Assembly: GCF_002379085.1 (NCBI RefSeq)
Contig: NZ_NBZW01000030.1
Location: forward strand, 1 to 51,922
Source: Polaromonas sp. AET17H-212
Lineage (GTDB): Bacteria > Pseudomonadota > Gammaproteobacteria > Burkholderiales > Burkholderiaceae_C
Direction of reading: 5' to 3'
Length of the DNA stretch: 51,922 nucleotides
Below the pieces are notes generated by a model. That model searched no databases, was not told where the DNA came from, and saw only the letters and a list, made by a program, of their open reading frames with translations. Shown here one piece after another: positions 35,461 through 44,504 of the stretch (the first letter of the stretch is position 1; every line of letters starts with the position of its first letter). The translations under genes were made by a program, and so were the position numbers.

Positions 35461-36097
35461 ACAGGCCGCGGCCGAGGATGGGAAACAGCTTGAGCAGTCC
35501 GCCGGTCATCACCTCGATCGCCAGCGCGGCCAGGATCAGACCCATGAGCCGCGTCATCACGTTGATGCCGGTCTTGCCGAGCACGCGCGCAATCGGGTGG
35601 GCCAGCGCGAAACAGACGGCCGTGGCCAGGCCGATCACCACGCCGTAGCCGACCAGCATGCCGAGCTGGAGAAGGTTCTGGGCCTTTTCGGCGTAGATCA
35701 CCACCGTGGACATGGTGGCTGGGCCGGTGAGCAGGGGAATGGTCAGCGGCACCACGGCAATGCTCGCGCCCATGGCGGCTTTTTCCGCGCCGTCTTCGAG
35801 CTCATGGGTGTTTGGCTTGGCCTCGGCCGGCTGCGCGTTGAGCATGTTCATGGAACTGATCAGGAGCAGCATGCCGCCACCGACCTGGAAGCTGGCCAGC
35901 GAGATGCTGAAGAACTCGAGGATCTGCAAACCCAGCAGCGCGCTGGTGGCGATCACCAGGAAGGCGCTGAACGAGGCGATGACGATGGTGCGCCGCCGCT
36001 GCTCCGTCGAAAATCCCCGCGTGTAATGAATGAAAAACGGCACGATGGCCAGCGGGTTGACGATGGCCAGCAGGGTAACAAGCGGTTTAAAGTCCAT
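35459..36097 (-). CDS. MarC-family (UPF0056) integral membrane protein
   Basis: 212 residues from ATG 36097, preceded by GGGAGC. Six hydrophobic segments are present, starting MDFKPLVTLLAIVNPLAIVPFFIHYT (the MarC NP motif), then FLVIATSALLGLQILEFFSISLASFQVGGGMLLLISSMNML, VPLTIPLLTGPATMSTVVIY and GLILAALAIEVMTGGL. The function is unknown despite the name (it is not the antibiotic-resistance operon member). The stop codon TAG is contributed by a small dispersed element. Confidence 0.88.
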   Translation of the reverse strand: MDFKPLVTLLAIVNPLAIVPFFIHYTRGFSTEQRRRTIVIASFSAFLVIATSALLGLQILEFFSISLASFQVGGGMLLLISSMNMLNAQPAEAKPNTHELEDGAEKAAMGASIAVVPLTIPLLTGPATMSTVVIYAEKAQNLLQLGMLVGYGVVIGLATAVCFALAHPIARVLGKTGINVMTRLMGLILAALAIEVMTGGLLKLFPILGRGL

Positions 36098-36126
36098 CGT
36101 TGCTCCCAAAAGGCGATTCAAATACC

Positions 36127-36217
36127 AGCCGGGGCCGCGGAACCGGCTTCGCCGGGCCGCAGGCGCAGCGCCCCCTCGGGGGGCAGCGACGTACACGCAG
36201 TGACGAGCGTGGGGGCC
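36127..36217 (+). repeat. 90-bp GC-rich dispersed repeat, copy B
   Basis: GCCGGGGCCGCGGAACCGGC, TTCGCCGGGCCGCAGGCGCA, GCGCCCCCTCGGGGGGCAGC, GACGTACACGCAGTGACGAG, CGTGGGGGCC. Nearly the same as copies A and C. It sits between marC and the SDR gene, both on the minus strand. Confidence 0.85.
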
Positions 36218-36220
36218 ACG

Positions 36221-36967
36221 TCACCTGCCTCCACCAATGTCCAGCAGCGCGCCGGTGGTGTAGCTCGAGCCCTTGCCGAGCAGCCAGACAATGCCTTGCG
36301 CCACTTCGTCGGCGCTGCCCGCCCGCTGCATGGGCACCTGCGGCGCCAGGTCGCGCGCGCGGTCGGGCAGGCCGCCCGAGGCATGGATGTCGGTGTCAAT
36401 GATGCCGGGCCGCACCGCATTGACGCGTATGCCTTCGGCCGCCACCTCTTTGGCCAGCCCGATGGTGAAGACGTCCACCGCGCCCTTGGCGGCGGCGTAG
36501 TCCACATACTGGCCGGGGGCGCCCAGCCGTGCGGCCACGCTGGAGACATTGACGATGGCACCGCCCGCGCCGCCATAACGCGTGCTCATGCGTTTGACCG
36601 CTTCACGCGCGCAGACCATGGTGCCGATCACGTTGATGTCGAACATGCGCTTGAGGCGCGCCACGCTCATGCCGTCCACCCGCGCGGTCTGGTCCACCAC
36701 GCCGGCGTTGTTCACCAGCGCCGTCAGCCGGCCGAGCTTGGCATCGACCTTTTCAAACATGGCCAGTACCTGGCTTTCCTCGGCCACGTCGGCCTGCACC
36801 GTGATCGCCGTGCCGCCGCCCTGGCGGATCTGCCGCACCACCTCGTCGGCAGCGAGCGAGTTGGTGGTGTAGTTGACGGCCACGGCGTAGCCGGCGCGGG
36901 CGGCCTGCAGGGCGGTGGCGGCGCCTATGCCGCGCGAGCCGCCGGTGATCAGAACAATGTTGGACAA
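36221..36967 (-). CDS. Short-chain dehydrogenase/reductase (SDR)
   Basis: 248 residues, classical SDR length. Cofactor motif is TGGSRGIGAATALQAA, the structural motif is NNAGVVD, and the catalytic Ser (NVSSVAARLG) and YxxxK (YVDYAAAKG) are present, with PGIIDTDIHASGG and the C-terminal TTGALLDIGGGR. It oxidises or reduces an alcohol/carbonyl with NAD(P)H. The N-terminal residues after the glycine-rich loop (NYTTNSLAADEV) lack a decisive cofactor preference. The substrate is unknown. Confidence 0.9.
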   Translation of the reverse strand: MSNIVLITGGSRGIGAATALQAARAGYAVAVNYTTNSLAADEVVRQIRQGGGTAITVQADVAEESQVLAMFEKVDAKLGRLTALVNNAGVVDQTARVDGMSVARLKRMFDINVIGTMVCAREAVKRMSTRYGGAGGAIVNVSSVAARLGAPGQYVDYAAAKGAVDVFTIGLAKEVAAEGIRVNAVRPGIIDTDIHASGGLPDRARDLAPQVPMQRAGSADEVAQGIVWLLGKGSSYTTGALLDIGGGR

Positions 36968-37076
36968 ATCCGGTCTCCAGCAAAAAAATGCAATCCCGGT
37001 TACAAACCGGGTTGACCCGAATCTACCTCAATCGGCCGCAGCGGCCGGAAAAACTGCATCCCCACTGGAGACACCC

Positions 37077-37679
37077 TTGAGCACCACCATCGACTATTAC
37101 TTCACGCCGCAAAGCCCCTGGACCTACCTGGGCCACCAGCGGTTTGCGCAGATCGCCAGCGCAGCCGGTGCGGCGGTGCGGGTGCTGCCGGTGGATTTCG
37201 GCAAGGTTTTTCCGGTCTCCGGTGGCCTGCCGCTGGGCCAGCGTGCGCCGCAGCGCCAGGCCTACCGGCTGGTGGAGCTGCAGCGTTTCAGCGAACACCT
37301 GCAGCTGCCGATCAACCGCCAGCCCAAATTTTTTCCCGTGGGCGGTGACCCCGCCGCGCGGCTGATCACCGCGGTGGACCAGACCGACGGCAGCGCCGCT
37401 GCCATGGCGCTGGCCGGCGCGATTTTCAAGGCGGTCTGGGTGGAAGAGCGCAACATTGCCGACGACCAGATGCTCGCGGAGATCCTGCAGGAATGCGGCC
37501 TGGAGGCCGAACGCCTGGCCCAGTCGCACAGCCCGGCCATCCAGCAGCTGTATGAAACCCGCACCCAGCAGGCCATCGATGCGGGGGTGTTTGGCGCACC
37601 CAGTTATGTCGTGGATGGCGAGATTTTCTGGGGCCAGGACCGGCTGGAGCTGCTTGAGAAAAAACTTGCCGCCAAGTAA
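37077..37679 (+). CDS. DsbA-family 2-hydroxychromene-2-carboxylate isomerase-like protein
   Basis: 200 residues from a TTG start (37077) with GGAGA 5 bases upstream; a longer frame upstream is the antisense of the SDR region. The thioredoxin/kappa-GST fold starts TTIDYYFTPQSPWTYLGHQRF with the family Ser (S13) in the SP motif instead of a CxxC. FGAPSYVVDGEIFWGQDRLELLEK is the conserved C-terminal segment. Relatives isomerise 2-hydroxychromene-2-carboxylate in naphthalene breakdown or act as GSH-dependent isomerases. No other naphthalene genes are near, so the substrate is open. Confidence 0.8.
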   Translation: MSTTIDYYFTPQSPWTYLGHQRFAQIASAAGAAVRVLPVDFGKVFPVSGGLPLGQRAPQRQAYRLVELQRFSEHLQLPINRQPKFFPVGGDPAARLITAVDQTDGSAAAMALAGAIFKAVWVEERNIADDQMLAEILQECGLEAERLAQSHSPAIQQLYETRTQQAIDAGVFGAPSYVVDGEIFWGQDRLELLEKKLAAK

Positions 37680-37739
37680 ATTGAAGTTGAAATTGAAAAA
37701 TTGAAGCCTTAACCAGCAACTGAACAGGAGATTTCCGCC

Positions 37740-38429
37740 ATGGGCAAATTCATCGACCTCACTTCCGCCGACGGTTTTGTTTTTCCAGCCTACGTGGCCG
37801 AGCCGGCCGGCACGCCGAAAGCCGCCGTGGTGGTGCTGCAGGAAATTTTCGGCGTCAATTCGCACATCCGCTCGGTCGCCGACGGTTACGCGGCGGCCGG
37901 TTACCTGGCGGTGGCGCCGGCCACCTTCCACCGTGTCCGGCCGGGTGTGGACATTGGCTACACCGACGCCAACATGAAAACCGGGATGGAGCTCAAGGCC
38001 GCAGTGGAAGCCCTGCCAGCACCCGGCGTGTTGCAGGACATCCAGGCGGCCATCCAGCACGCGGCGAAAAGCACGGGCGGCAAGGTCGGCATCGTTGGTT
38101 ATTGCTGGGGCGGCCTGCTGACCTGGCGCGCGGCCTGCACGCTGTCCGGCCTGTCGGCGGCCGTGCCCTATTACGGCGGCGGCATGACGGTGGGCGAGGA
38201 GCCGGCGCGCCAGCTGGCCTGCCCGGTGATGGTGCACTTCGGCGACCAGGACCACTGGATTCCGCTCGACACCGTCGAAGCTTTCAAAAAAGCCCAGCCC
38301 GGTGTCGAGGTGCATGTCTACAAAGCCAACCACGGCTTCAACTGCGACCAACGCGGCTCGTACAACGAGGCGGCGGCCACCCTGGCGAAGCAGCGCACCT
38401 TGGCATTTTTCGCCGGCCACCTGGGCTGA
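37740..38429 (+). CDS. Dienelactone hydrolase family protein
   Basis: 229 residues with an AGGAG site upstream (CAGGAGATTTCC). The alpha/beta-hydrolase triad of dienelactone hydrolases is visible: nucleophile C122 (GIVGYCWGGLL), D171 (VHFGDQDHWIP) and H198 (KANHGFNCDQRGSY), with the family Glu in VVLQEIFGVN (E35). It hydrolyses dienelactone-like or other ester substrates in the cytoplasm. It lies downstream of the isomerase-like gene and may be cotranscribed. Confidence 0.9.
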   Translation: MGKFIDLTSADGFVFPAYVAEPAGTPKAAVVVLQEIFGVNSHIRSVADGYAAAGYLAVAPATFHRVRPGVDIGYTDANMKTGMELKAAVEALPAPGVLQDIQAAIQHAAKSTGGKVGIVGYCWGGLLTWRAACTLSGLSAAVPYYGGGMTVGEEPARQLACPVMVHFGDQDHWIPLDTVEAFKKAQPGVEVHVYKANHGFNCDQRGSYNEAAATLAKQRTLAFFAGHLG

Positions 38430-38432
38430 ACC

Positions 38433-39347
38433 ATGGGCCGCCCGCGCTTCAGGTGCTTTTGGCCTTTGGCCCTTGACTGGCGGGCACCAGCGGCTCTGCT
38501 TTTGGTAGCATTTTCGGCGACCGCCCAGGCGGCCGACTACAGCGGCCCGCTGTTCGATGCGCACCTGCATTACAACGAGGAGGCCTGGAACGGCAGCGTC
38601 GGCCCCCATGGTCCCGCCGATGTGCTGGCGCGCATGCAGCGCAACGGCGTCAAGGCCATCGTCGCCAACTCGCGGCCCAACGACGGCACCAAGGCGCTGG
38701 CGGCCTCGGAGCAGACGGCGCGCGCCGGTGTGACCGTGGTGCCTTTCATCCGTCTGTACCGCAACCGCGCCGACTACGACAACTGGTTTCGCGACGAGAC
38801 GATTTACGAGATGGTGCAGGCCGAGTTTGCGCGCGGCGTCAGCGGCGCCCAGGCCGGGCCCTACAAGGGCATTGGCGAATTCCATCTGTACGACAGCGCC
38901 AACGCCAACGGACCGGTCGCGAAAAAGCTGATGCAGTTCGCCGAGAAAAACAAACTCGCGGTGCTCTCGCATGTGGACGATGTGGCGATCGACCTGCTGA
39001 TGGCGCATGCACCCAACGCCCGGCTGATCTGGGCGCACACCGGCATCAGCGGCGCCCCTGTGGCGCGGGTGGAGGCGCTGCTGGCCCGCTACCCGACGCT
39101 GATGGGCGAGCTGTCCTACCGGCCCGGCCTGACCTGCGACGCCGGCAAGCTGTGCCCCGAGTGGCGCGCCTTGCTGCTCAAATACCCGGGCCGATTCATG
39201 ATCGGCTCGGACACCTGGGTCAACCAGCGCTGGCAGTACTACGACGAACTCATGAAGGGTTACCGCAGCTGGCTCGGCGATTTGCCGCCCGACGTGGCGC
39301 GGAAAATCGCCTGGGACAATGGCGCGACTCTGTTTGGCGTGAAATGA
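38433..39347 (+). CDS. Secreted amidohydrolase-family protein
   Basis: 304 residues from ATG 38433, 3 bp after the dienelactone-hydrolase stop. The N-terminus ([20 protein letters not shown]) is partly encoded by a small dispersed element and leads into a signal peptide core ([14 protein letters not shown]). A TIM-barrel amidohydrolase domain follows: metal-site [42 protein letters not shown] and [10 protein letters not shown]. The metal-dependent active site looks intact; the substrate is unknown. Confidence 0.82.
   Translation: MGRPRFRCFWPLALDWRAPAALLLVAFSATAQAADYSGPLFDAHLHYNEEAWNGSVGPHGPADVLARMQRNGVKAIVANSRPNDGTKALAASEQTARAGVTVVPFIRLYRNRADYDNWFRDETIYEMVQAEFARGVSGAQAGPYKGIGEFHLYDSANANGPVAKKLMQFAEKNKLAVLSHVDDVAIDLLMAHAPNARLIWAHTGISGAPVARVEALLARYPTLMGELSYRPGLTCDAGKLCPEWRALLLKYPGRFMIGSDTWVNQRWQYYDELMKGYRSWLGDLPPDVARKIAWDNGATLFGVK
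38455..38511 (-). repeat. Small dispersed element copy 8
   Basis: GCTTTTGGCCTTTGGCCCTT, then GACTGGCGGGCACCAGCGGC, then TCTGCTTTTGGTAGCA fits the reverse orientation of the family. It supplies part of the signal-peptide leader of the amidohydrolase. Confidence 0.5.
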
Positions 39348-39399
39348 AGAGAACTCTCCCCACCATCGCAATTTTCCGCCAGACGTGCTGCCAGCCCAG

Positions 39400-39488
39400 C
39401 CGGGGCCGCGGAGCCGGCTTTGCCGGTCCGCAGGCGCAGCGCCCCCTCGGGGGGCAGCGAGCTACACGCAGTGAGCGAGCGTGGGGGC
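39400..39488 (+). repeat. 90-bp GC-rich dispersed repeat, copy C
   Basis: GCCGGGGCCGCGGAGCCGGC, TTTGCCGGTCCGCAGGCGCA, GCGCCCCCTCGGGGGGCAGC, GAGCTACACGCAGTGAGCGA, GCGTGGGGGC. It abuts the GST start codon, so any ribosome-binding site is replaced by the element's G-rich end (GTGGGGGCT). Confidence 0.85.
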
Positions 39489-39489
39489 T

Positions 39490-40140
39490 ATGAAGCAGCT
39501 CCACTACTACCCCAGCACCGCGGCCATGGTGCCGCACATCGTGCTTGAAGAAATCGGCGTGCCTTACCAGCGCGTGCTGGTGGACCGGCTGCAAAACGCG
39601 CACAAGGCGCCGGCCTACCTCAAGCTCAACCCGAACGGCCTCATTCCGGTGCTGGTCGATGGCGACCTGGTGCTGTATGAAACCGCGGCGATCTGCCTGC
39701 ACCTGAGCGACATGCATCCCGACGCGAGGCTGGTGCCGCCCCTGGGCACGGCAGGGCGCGCGCACTTCTACAAATGGCTGATGTGGCTGACCAACACCCT
39801 GCAGGCCACGCTGATCACCTACTTCTATCCGGAGCGTTCGGTGGCGCCCGGCAATGCCGCCGGCGCGGCGGAAGTCAAGGCGCAGGCCGAAGCAAAAGTC
39901 GGCGGCCTGCTCGACCAGCTGGACGCCGAACTGGCACGCCACGGCGGTCCCTGGTTTGCCGCTGAGCAGTACAGCGCGCTGGACCCCTATGTGTTCACGT
40001 TGTGCCGTTGGACGCGCAACTTCCAGTCGCCCGCCGCGCGCACGCGTCCGCATCTTGGGCCCTACCTGCAGCGCATACTGGCGCGGCCGGCGGTGTTGCG
40101 GGTCTTCGAAACGGAGCAGATCGCCCAGCCCTGGGTCTGA
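39490..40140 (+). CDS. Glutathione S-transferase family protein
   Basis: 216 residues from ATG 39490 (a GTG at 39481 is inside the repeat). The thioredoxin-like N-domain is MKQLHYYPSTAAMVPHIVLEEIGVPYQRVLVD with the NPNGLIPVLVDGDLVLYETAAICLHLSD GSH-binding segment. The C-terminal helical domain has LLDQLDAELARHGGPWFAAEQYSALDPYVFTLCRW. It conjugates glutathione or works in thiol redox; the class is closest to beta-like bacterial GSTs by eye. Confidence 0.9.
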   Translation: MKQLHYYPSTAAMVPHIVLEEIGVPYQRVLVDRLQNAHKAPAYLKLNPNGLIPVLVDGDLVLYETAAICLHLSDMHPDARLVPPLGTAGRAHFYKWLMWLTNTLQATLITYFYPERSVAPGNAAGAAEVKAQAEAKVGGLLDQLDAELARHGGPWFAAEQYSALDPYVFTLCRWTRNFQSPAARTRPHLGPYLQRILARPAVLRVFETEQIAQPWV

Positions 40141-40157
40141 GCGGCTGCAACGCCCGG

Positions 40158-40736
40158 CTATTGGGGCGCGTGGGAACCGTCGCGCTGCGCCTGCTCGATT
40201 TGCGCCACCAGTGTTTCCGGATGTGTCGCCTTTTTCAGGATGTGCACGGCGGGATCGTCGTCCATCGACACACCGACTTTTTTGGCGATGCGCTCCAGCA
40301 TCTGCAGCATCTTGGTGTTTTCCTGTTCCGTCAGCAGGTTGATCTGCAGGTCCAGCTGGTTGCGCCGTTCGCTGATCCGCAGCTCGTGGTTCTGGCTGAT
40401 CAGGATGAAGGTCGACAGGAAAATCGCTTCGAGCGACACCACCAGTGTGAGGAAGGTGAACGGGTAAGGGTCGAAGTGGGGCAGCGCAGGGACTGAATTG
40501 ACCAGCAGCCAGGCAGAAAATATCGCCACGTGCACCCCGACAAAAGGCATGGAGCCGCAAAAGCGGGCAATGAAACCGGCGATACGGTCAGAACGGCTGC
40601 GCGAGGCGAGTGCGGCCTCTTCCAGGCGCTGCATGGCCTGGACGTTCTGGCGCGTCAGGTCGTCGACACATGTCGGTTCTGCGGCGGACCCGGGGTCGCC
40701 GTACGGAACGGGTTTTGCTGGGGCGGCTGGATTCAT
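40158..40736 (-). CDS. DUF1003 inner-membrane protein
   Basis: 192 residues from ATG 40736. Two TM helices (MPFVGVHVAIFSAWLLVNSVPAL and FTFLTLVVSLEAIFLSTFILISQN) with the DUF1003 hallmarks DRIAGFIARFCGS..V and ISERRNQLDLQINLLTEQENTKML follow an N-terminal polar region with CVDDLTRQNVQAMQRLEEAAL. The C-terminus is a soluble helix. The function is not established. Confidence 0.85.
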   Translation of the reverse strand: MNPAAPAKPVPYGDPGSAAEPTCVDDLTRQNVQAMQRLEEAALASRSRSDRIAGFIARFCGSMPFVGVHVAIFSAWLLVNSVPALPHFDPYPFTFLTLVVSLEAIFLSTFILISQNHELRISERRNQLDLQINLLTEQENTKMLQMLERIAKKVGVSMDDDPAVHILKKATHPETLVAQIEQAQRDGSHAPQ

Positions 40737-40773
40737 CGCAACTCCCTGGGCTTGCGGTTGAAAAATGCCGCTG

Positions 40774-41514
40774 TCAGGTGCCCGGCTCCTGTACTGCGCG
40801 GCAGGTGTAGAGGGCATTTTCCGTGGCAGCCCCCGAGGCGGTGTTGTCAAAAATGCACCAGACCTTGTCAGCCGCCGCCGCTTCCAGGACAAGCCGCGCA
40901 GCCAGCCTGTCCAGCAGGGCCTGGCTGTAGGCTGAGTAATACATACGCGGCGACCCATGCAAACGCAGGTAGACCAGGCCGGGCCAGCCGCCGGGCCAGG
41001 CGCCTGCCTCAAACATCACCGGATCGGCGAGTACACGGGCGACTTCAAACGAACGCAGCAGCGCGTCGGCAGGCGGCTCGAACCAGCTGGCATGGCGGGG
41101 CTCGAGTGCAATGGGGCCGGTGTGCTGCTTTCTCAGGGTTTGCAGAAAGCCGCACGCCACGCGGGTGTCCAGTGCCAGGCTGGGCGGCAGTTGCAGCAGC
41201 AGGCAGCCGAGCCGGTCGCCCAGGCCGCGCGCCTGGGCCAGGAAGCTGTGCAGCAGCGGGGCGCAGCCTTGCAGGCGTTTTTCGTGGGTGATGGTTTTGG
41301 GCAGCTTGACCGAAAAACGGAAGCCGGCGGGTACCGCCGCGGCCCAGCGTTCGTAGGTGGCCGGCTGGTGCGGCCGGTAGAACGACGAATTGATTTCCAC
41401 CGCGTTGAAGCGCTGGGCGTAACGCTGCAGGTGGGGGCCGGTGTCGGGGAACTGCGGCCAGCTGTCCCTTGGAAGGCTCCAGCCGGCGCAACCGATACGC
41501 ACCACCGTCGCCAT
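40774..41514 (-). CDS. DUF72 (YecE-like) family protein
   Basis: 246 residues. The N-terminal motif VRIGCAGWSLPRDSWPQFPDTGPHLQRYAQRFNAVEINSSFYRPHQPATYERWA and the later PAGFRFSVKLPKTITHEKRL are diagnostic for DUF72, a TIM-barrel family of unknown enzymatic role. EPRHASWFEPPADALL and VYLRLHGSPRMYYSAYS also fit. The start is 11 bp from the CorA-type gene end, so the two minus-strand genes may be one operon. Confidence 0.88.
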   Translation of the reverse strand: MATVVRIGCAGWSLPRDSWPQFPDTGPHLQRYAQRFNAVEINSSFYRPHQPATYERWAAAVPAGFRFSVKLPKTITHEKRLQGCAPLLHSFLAQARGLGDRLGCLLLQLPPSLALDTRVACGFLQTLRKQHTGPIALEPRHASWFEPPADALLRSFEVARVLADPVMFEAGAWPGGWPGLVYLRLHGSPRMYYSAYSQALLDRLAARLVLEAAAADKVWCIFDNTASGAATENALYTCRAVQEPGT

Positions 41515-41525
41515 GTCCCTGGTTC

Positions 41526-42700
41526 CTAACGCCGGCTTCGGGCCAGGTAACGTTTGCGCCAGAAGACCGACACCACCACCCCCACCAGCAGCCCCATGAA
41601 GCCGAAGGTCCACCAGAAGCCGCCGGTCTGGTGAATCAGCGGCATGAACTCGAAGTTCATGCCGAAAAAACCGGTGATCAGGTTCAGCGGCAGAAACACG
41701 GCGGTCAGCGCGGTCAGCGTGCGCATGATGTCGTTGGTGCGGTTGCTCTGGGCGCTGAAGTGGATCTGCACCACGGTTTCAGCGGATTGCTCCAGCCGGC
41801 GCGCGTGGTGCACCACGCGCTGGATATGTTCAATCACATCGCGCGCCCGCGCCACCATCTGGTCGCGCCGGGTCAGCGCCAGCTGTTCATCGGCGGCAAA
41901 GGACGACATCGGCTGCTCGCGCAATGAATCGAGCCACTCCTGCATCGCGTCGTGCTGCTCGTCGCACAGGTCTTCCAGCACGTGCAGCTGGCTGCGTGCA
42001 CTCATCAGCGAGCCCCAGTTGATAAAACGCGAATTGGGCTTGAGCAGTTCGGCCTGCCAGTGTTCGAGCTGCTTGGTCAGCTCCTTGCGCACCTCGAGGT
42101 AGCTGTCCACCATGGTGTTGACCATGCGCAGCACCAGGTCGGCCGGGCTGGACGGGATGCGGCTGCGCGCGGAGACGCTGTCCACGCTGAACTTGGCGTC
42201 GCTCAGCGCGCGCTGGATGAAACTTTTGGCGGTGTAGCAGCCGCGCGGGTGAACGCTGATCAGCAGCCGGTCGAACACCACAAAACCCACCGCCCGGGAG
42301 CTGATGCGGTTGAAGGCGGGCAGGCCACCGCGCGGCTTGATGCGCGGCTCGCCACCCTGGCCGTGGTAGGCCTCGGCCGTGGCCTCGTCTTCGACCTCGG
42401 CCCGGGTTTCGACCTGCGTGGCCAGCCGCCGGAAGATGACGAGGTCGTAGATCGAGGTGTAGTCGTAGTGCGAAGGGTGGGCCGGGTTGCGCAGGTCCTG
42501 GCTGTGCAGGTCCAGCAGGGCGGAGCCGCCCAGTTGCTGCGCCGCCAGCTGCAGCATGGCCTCGTGGGTCTCGAATTCGTCGCGGTCCAGGAACACCCAG
42601 ACAAAACCGTCGGCCGGCGCCTGCGCCGGCAGGGTGTCCGAAAAGCGCAGGCTGTCGGCGGTGAATTCAACAATTTGCACGGTGTCTGTCCGGTTGATGG

Positions 42701-42704
<4 letters not shown>
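41526..42704 (-). CDS. CorA-family divalent-cation transporter
   Basis: 392 residues. A large N-terminal cytoplasmic domain and a long stalk helix precede two C-terminal TMs. The GMN motif is at about 348-350 in FLPLNLITGFFGMNFEFMPL, followed by the last helix WWTFGFMGLLVGVVVSVFWRK. It belongs to the CorA/ZntB superfamily and moves Mg2+, Co2+ or Zn2+. A dispersed element lies just upstream of the start codon. Confidence 0.9.
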
Positions 42705-43853
<1,149 letters not shown>

Positions 43854-43862
43854 TCACTTTGC

Positions 43863-43892
43863 TTGTCATCGCCTTGCATGCGTGGTTAGAAT
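43863..43892 (+). promoter_or_regulatory. Sigma-70-type promoter upstream of the candidate RNA
   Basis: TTGTCA (43863-43868), an 18-base spacer and TAGAAT (43887-43892) make a good promoter, with a predicted start near 43899. It faces right, away from hemB. Confidence 0.6.
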
Positions 43893-43898
43893 GCGGCG

Positions 43899-44018
43899 TG
43901 TTGTCACCTTTTTGGTGGCAGCATCCCGCTTTTCCTCCCTGAGCGGGCGCCTTCAAGTGTCACAGCAGACAAGGCTTCCAGGCCCGGTTGACCCAGTGTC
44001 ATCCGGGCATTTTTTTTT
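43899..44018 (+). ncRNA. Candidate small RNA or hemJ leader with intrinsic terminator
   Basis: From the predicted start there are three stem-loops. SL1 is a 7-bp stem at 43902-43908/43914-43920 (loop TTTTT). SL2 has stem CCCGCT/AGCGGG at 43925-43930/43942-43947 with an 11-base loop containing CCTCCC, complementary to a Shine-Dalgarno. SL3 is a terminator (GCCCGG..TGAC-loop-GTCA..CCGGGC at 43982-44008) followed by nine T. Its length of ~120 nt fits an independent sRNA. Alternatively it is a terminating leader for the hemJ-like gene, whose ATG is 40 bases after the T-run. I recognise no known RNA family. Confidence 0.6.
43982..44018 (+). terminator. Intrinsic terminator of the candidate RNA
   Basis: GCCCGG (43982-43987) pairs with CCGGGC (44003-44008), with an inner TGAC/GTCA stem across CCAGT, and TTTTTTTTT at 44010-44018 follows. 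It lies ahead of the hemJ-like gene on the same strand. Confidence 0.85.
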
Positions 44019-44057
44019 GCCGTGAGACCGTTTTTGAGCGCGCACTAAACTACGCTG

Positions 44058-44486
44058 ATGCTCTGGGTCAAGTCACTCCACATCGTTTTTGTTGCCAGCT
44101 GGTTTGCGGGCCTGTTTTACCTGCCGCGCATTTTTGTCAACCTGGCGATGGTGCCGCCGGAAAGTCTGGCCGAGCATGAGCGCCTGATCCTGATGGCACG
44201 CAAGCTGCTGCGTTTCACCACGATCCTGGCCGTGCCCGCGCTGGCTTTCGGTCTGTGGCTGTGGCTGGGTTACGGCATAGGGCGCGGCCCCGGCAATGGC
44301 TGGATGCACGCCAAGCTCGTCATCGTGGCCCTGGCCCTCGGTTACCACCATGCCTGCAGCCGCATGTTGTCGACCTTTGTGGCCCGGCGCAACACCCGCA
44401 GCCACGTGTGGTGGCGCTGGTTCAATGAAGTGCCGGTGCTGCTGTTGCTGGCCGCCGTGATCCTTGTTGTGGTCAAGCCGTTCTAG
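44058..44486 (+). CDS. hemJ: CopD/HemJ-type protoporphyrinogen IX oxidase-like membrane protein
   Basis: 142 residues with about four TM helices. The HemJ motifs are MLWVKSLHIVFVASWFAGLFYLPRIFV (H8 region), LTMARKLLRF-like (LILMARKLLRFTTILAVPALAFGLWLWL), GWMHAKLVIVALALGYHH and ARRNTRSHVWWRWFNEVPVLLLLAAVILVVVKPF. This matches HemJ, the cofactor-containing oxidase that makes protoporphyrin IX, better than CopD copper transporters. Its position next to hemB supports a heme role. The assignment is by motif resemblance. Confidence 0.85.
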   Translation: MLWVKSLHIVFVASWFAGLFYLPRIFVNLAMVPPESLAEHERLILMARKLLRFTTILAVPALAFGLWLWLGYGIGRGPGNGWMHAKLVIVALALGYHHACSRMLSTFVARRNTRSHVWWRWFNEVPVLLLLAAVILVVVKPF

Positions 44487-44504
44487 TACACAGGACGACA
44501 CCGC

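Noticed and set aside
35456..37015. A 519-codon plus-strand frame
   Set aside because: Antisense to marC and the SDR gene, and running through repeat copy B; no recognisable protein.
37676..37716. Repeated TTGAA words after the isomerase-like gene
   Set aside because: A short slippage-type repeat with no regulatory partner; not informative.
37023..39371. A 782-codon minus-strand frame
   Set aside because: Antisense to the isomerase, dienelactone hydrolase and amidohydrolase genes.
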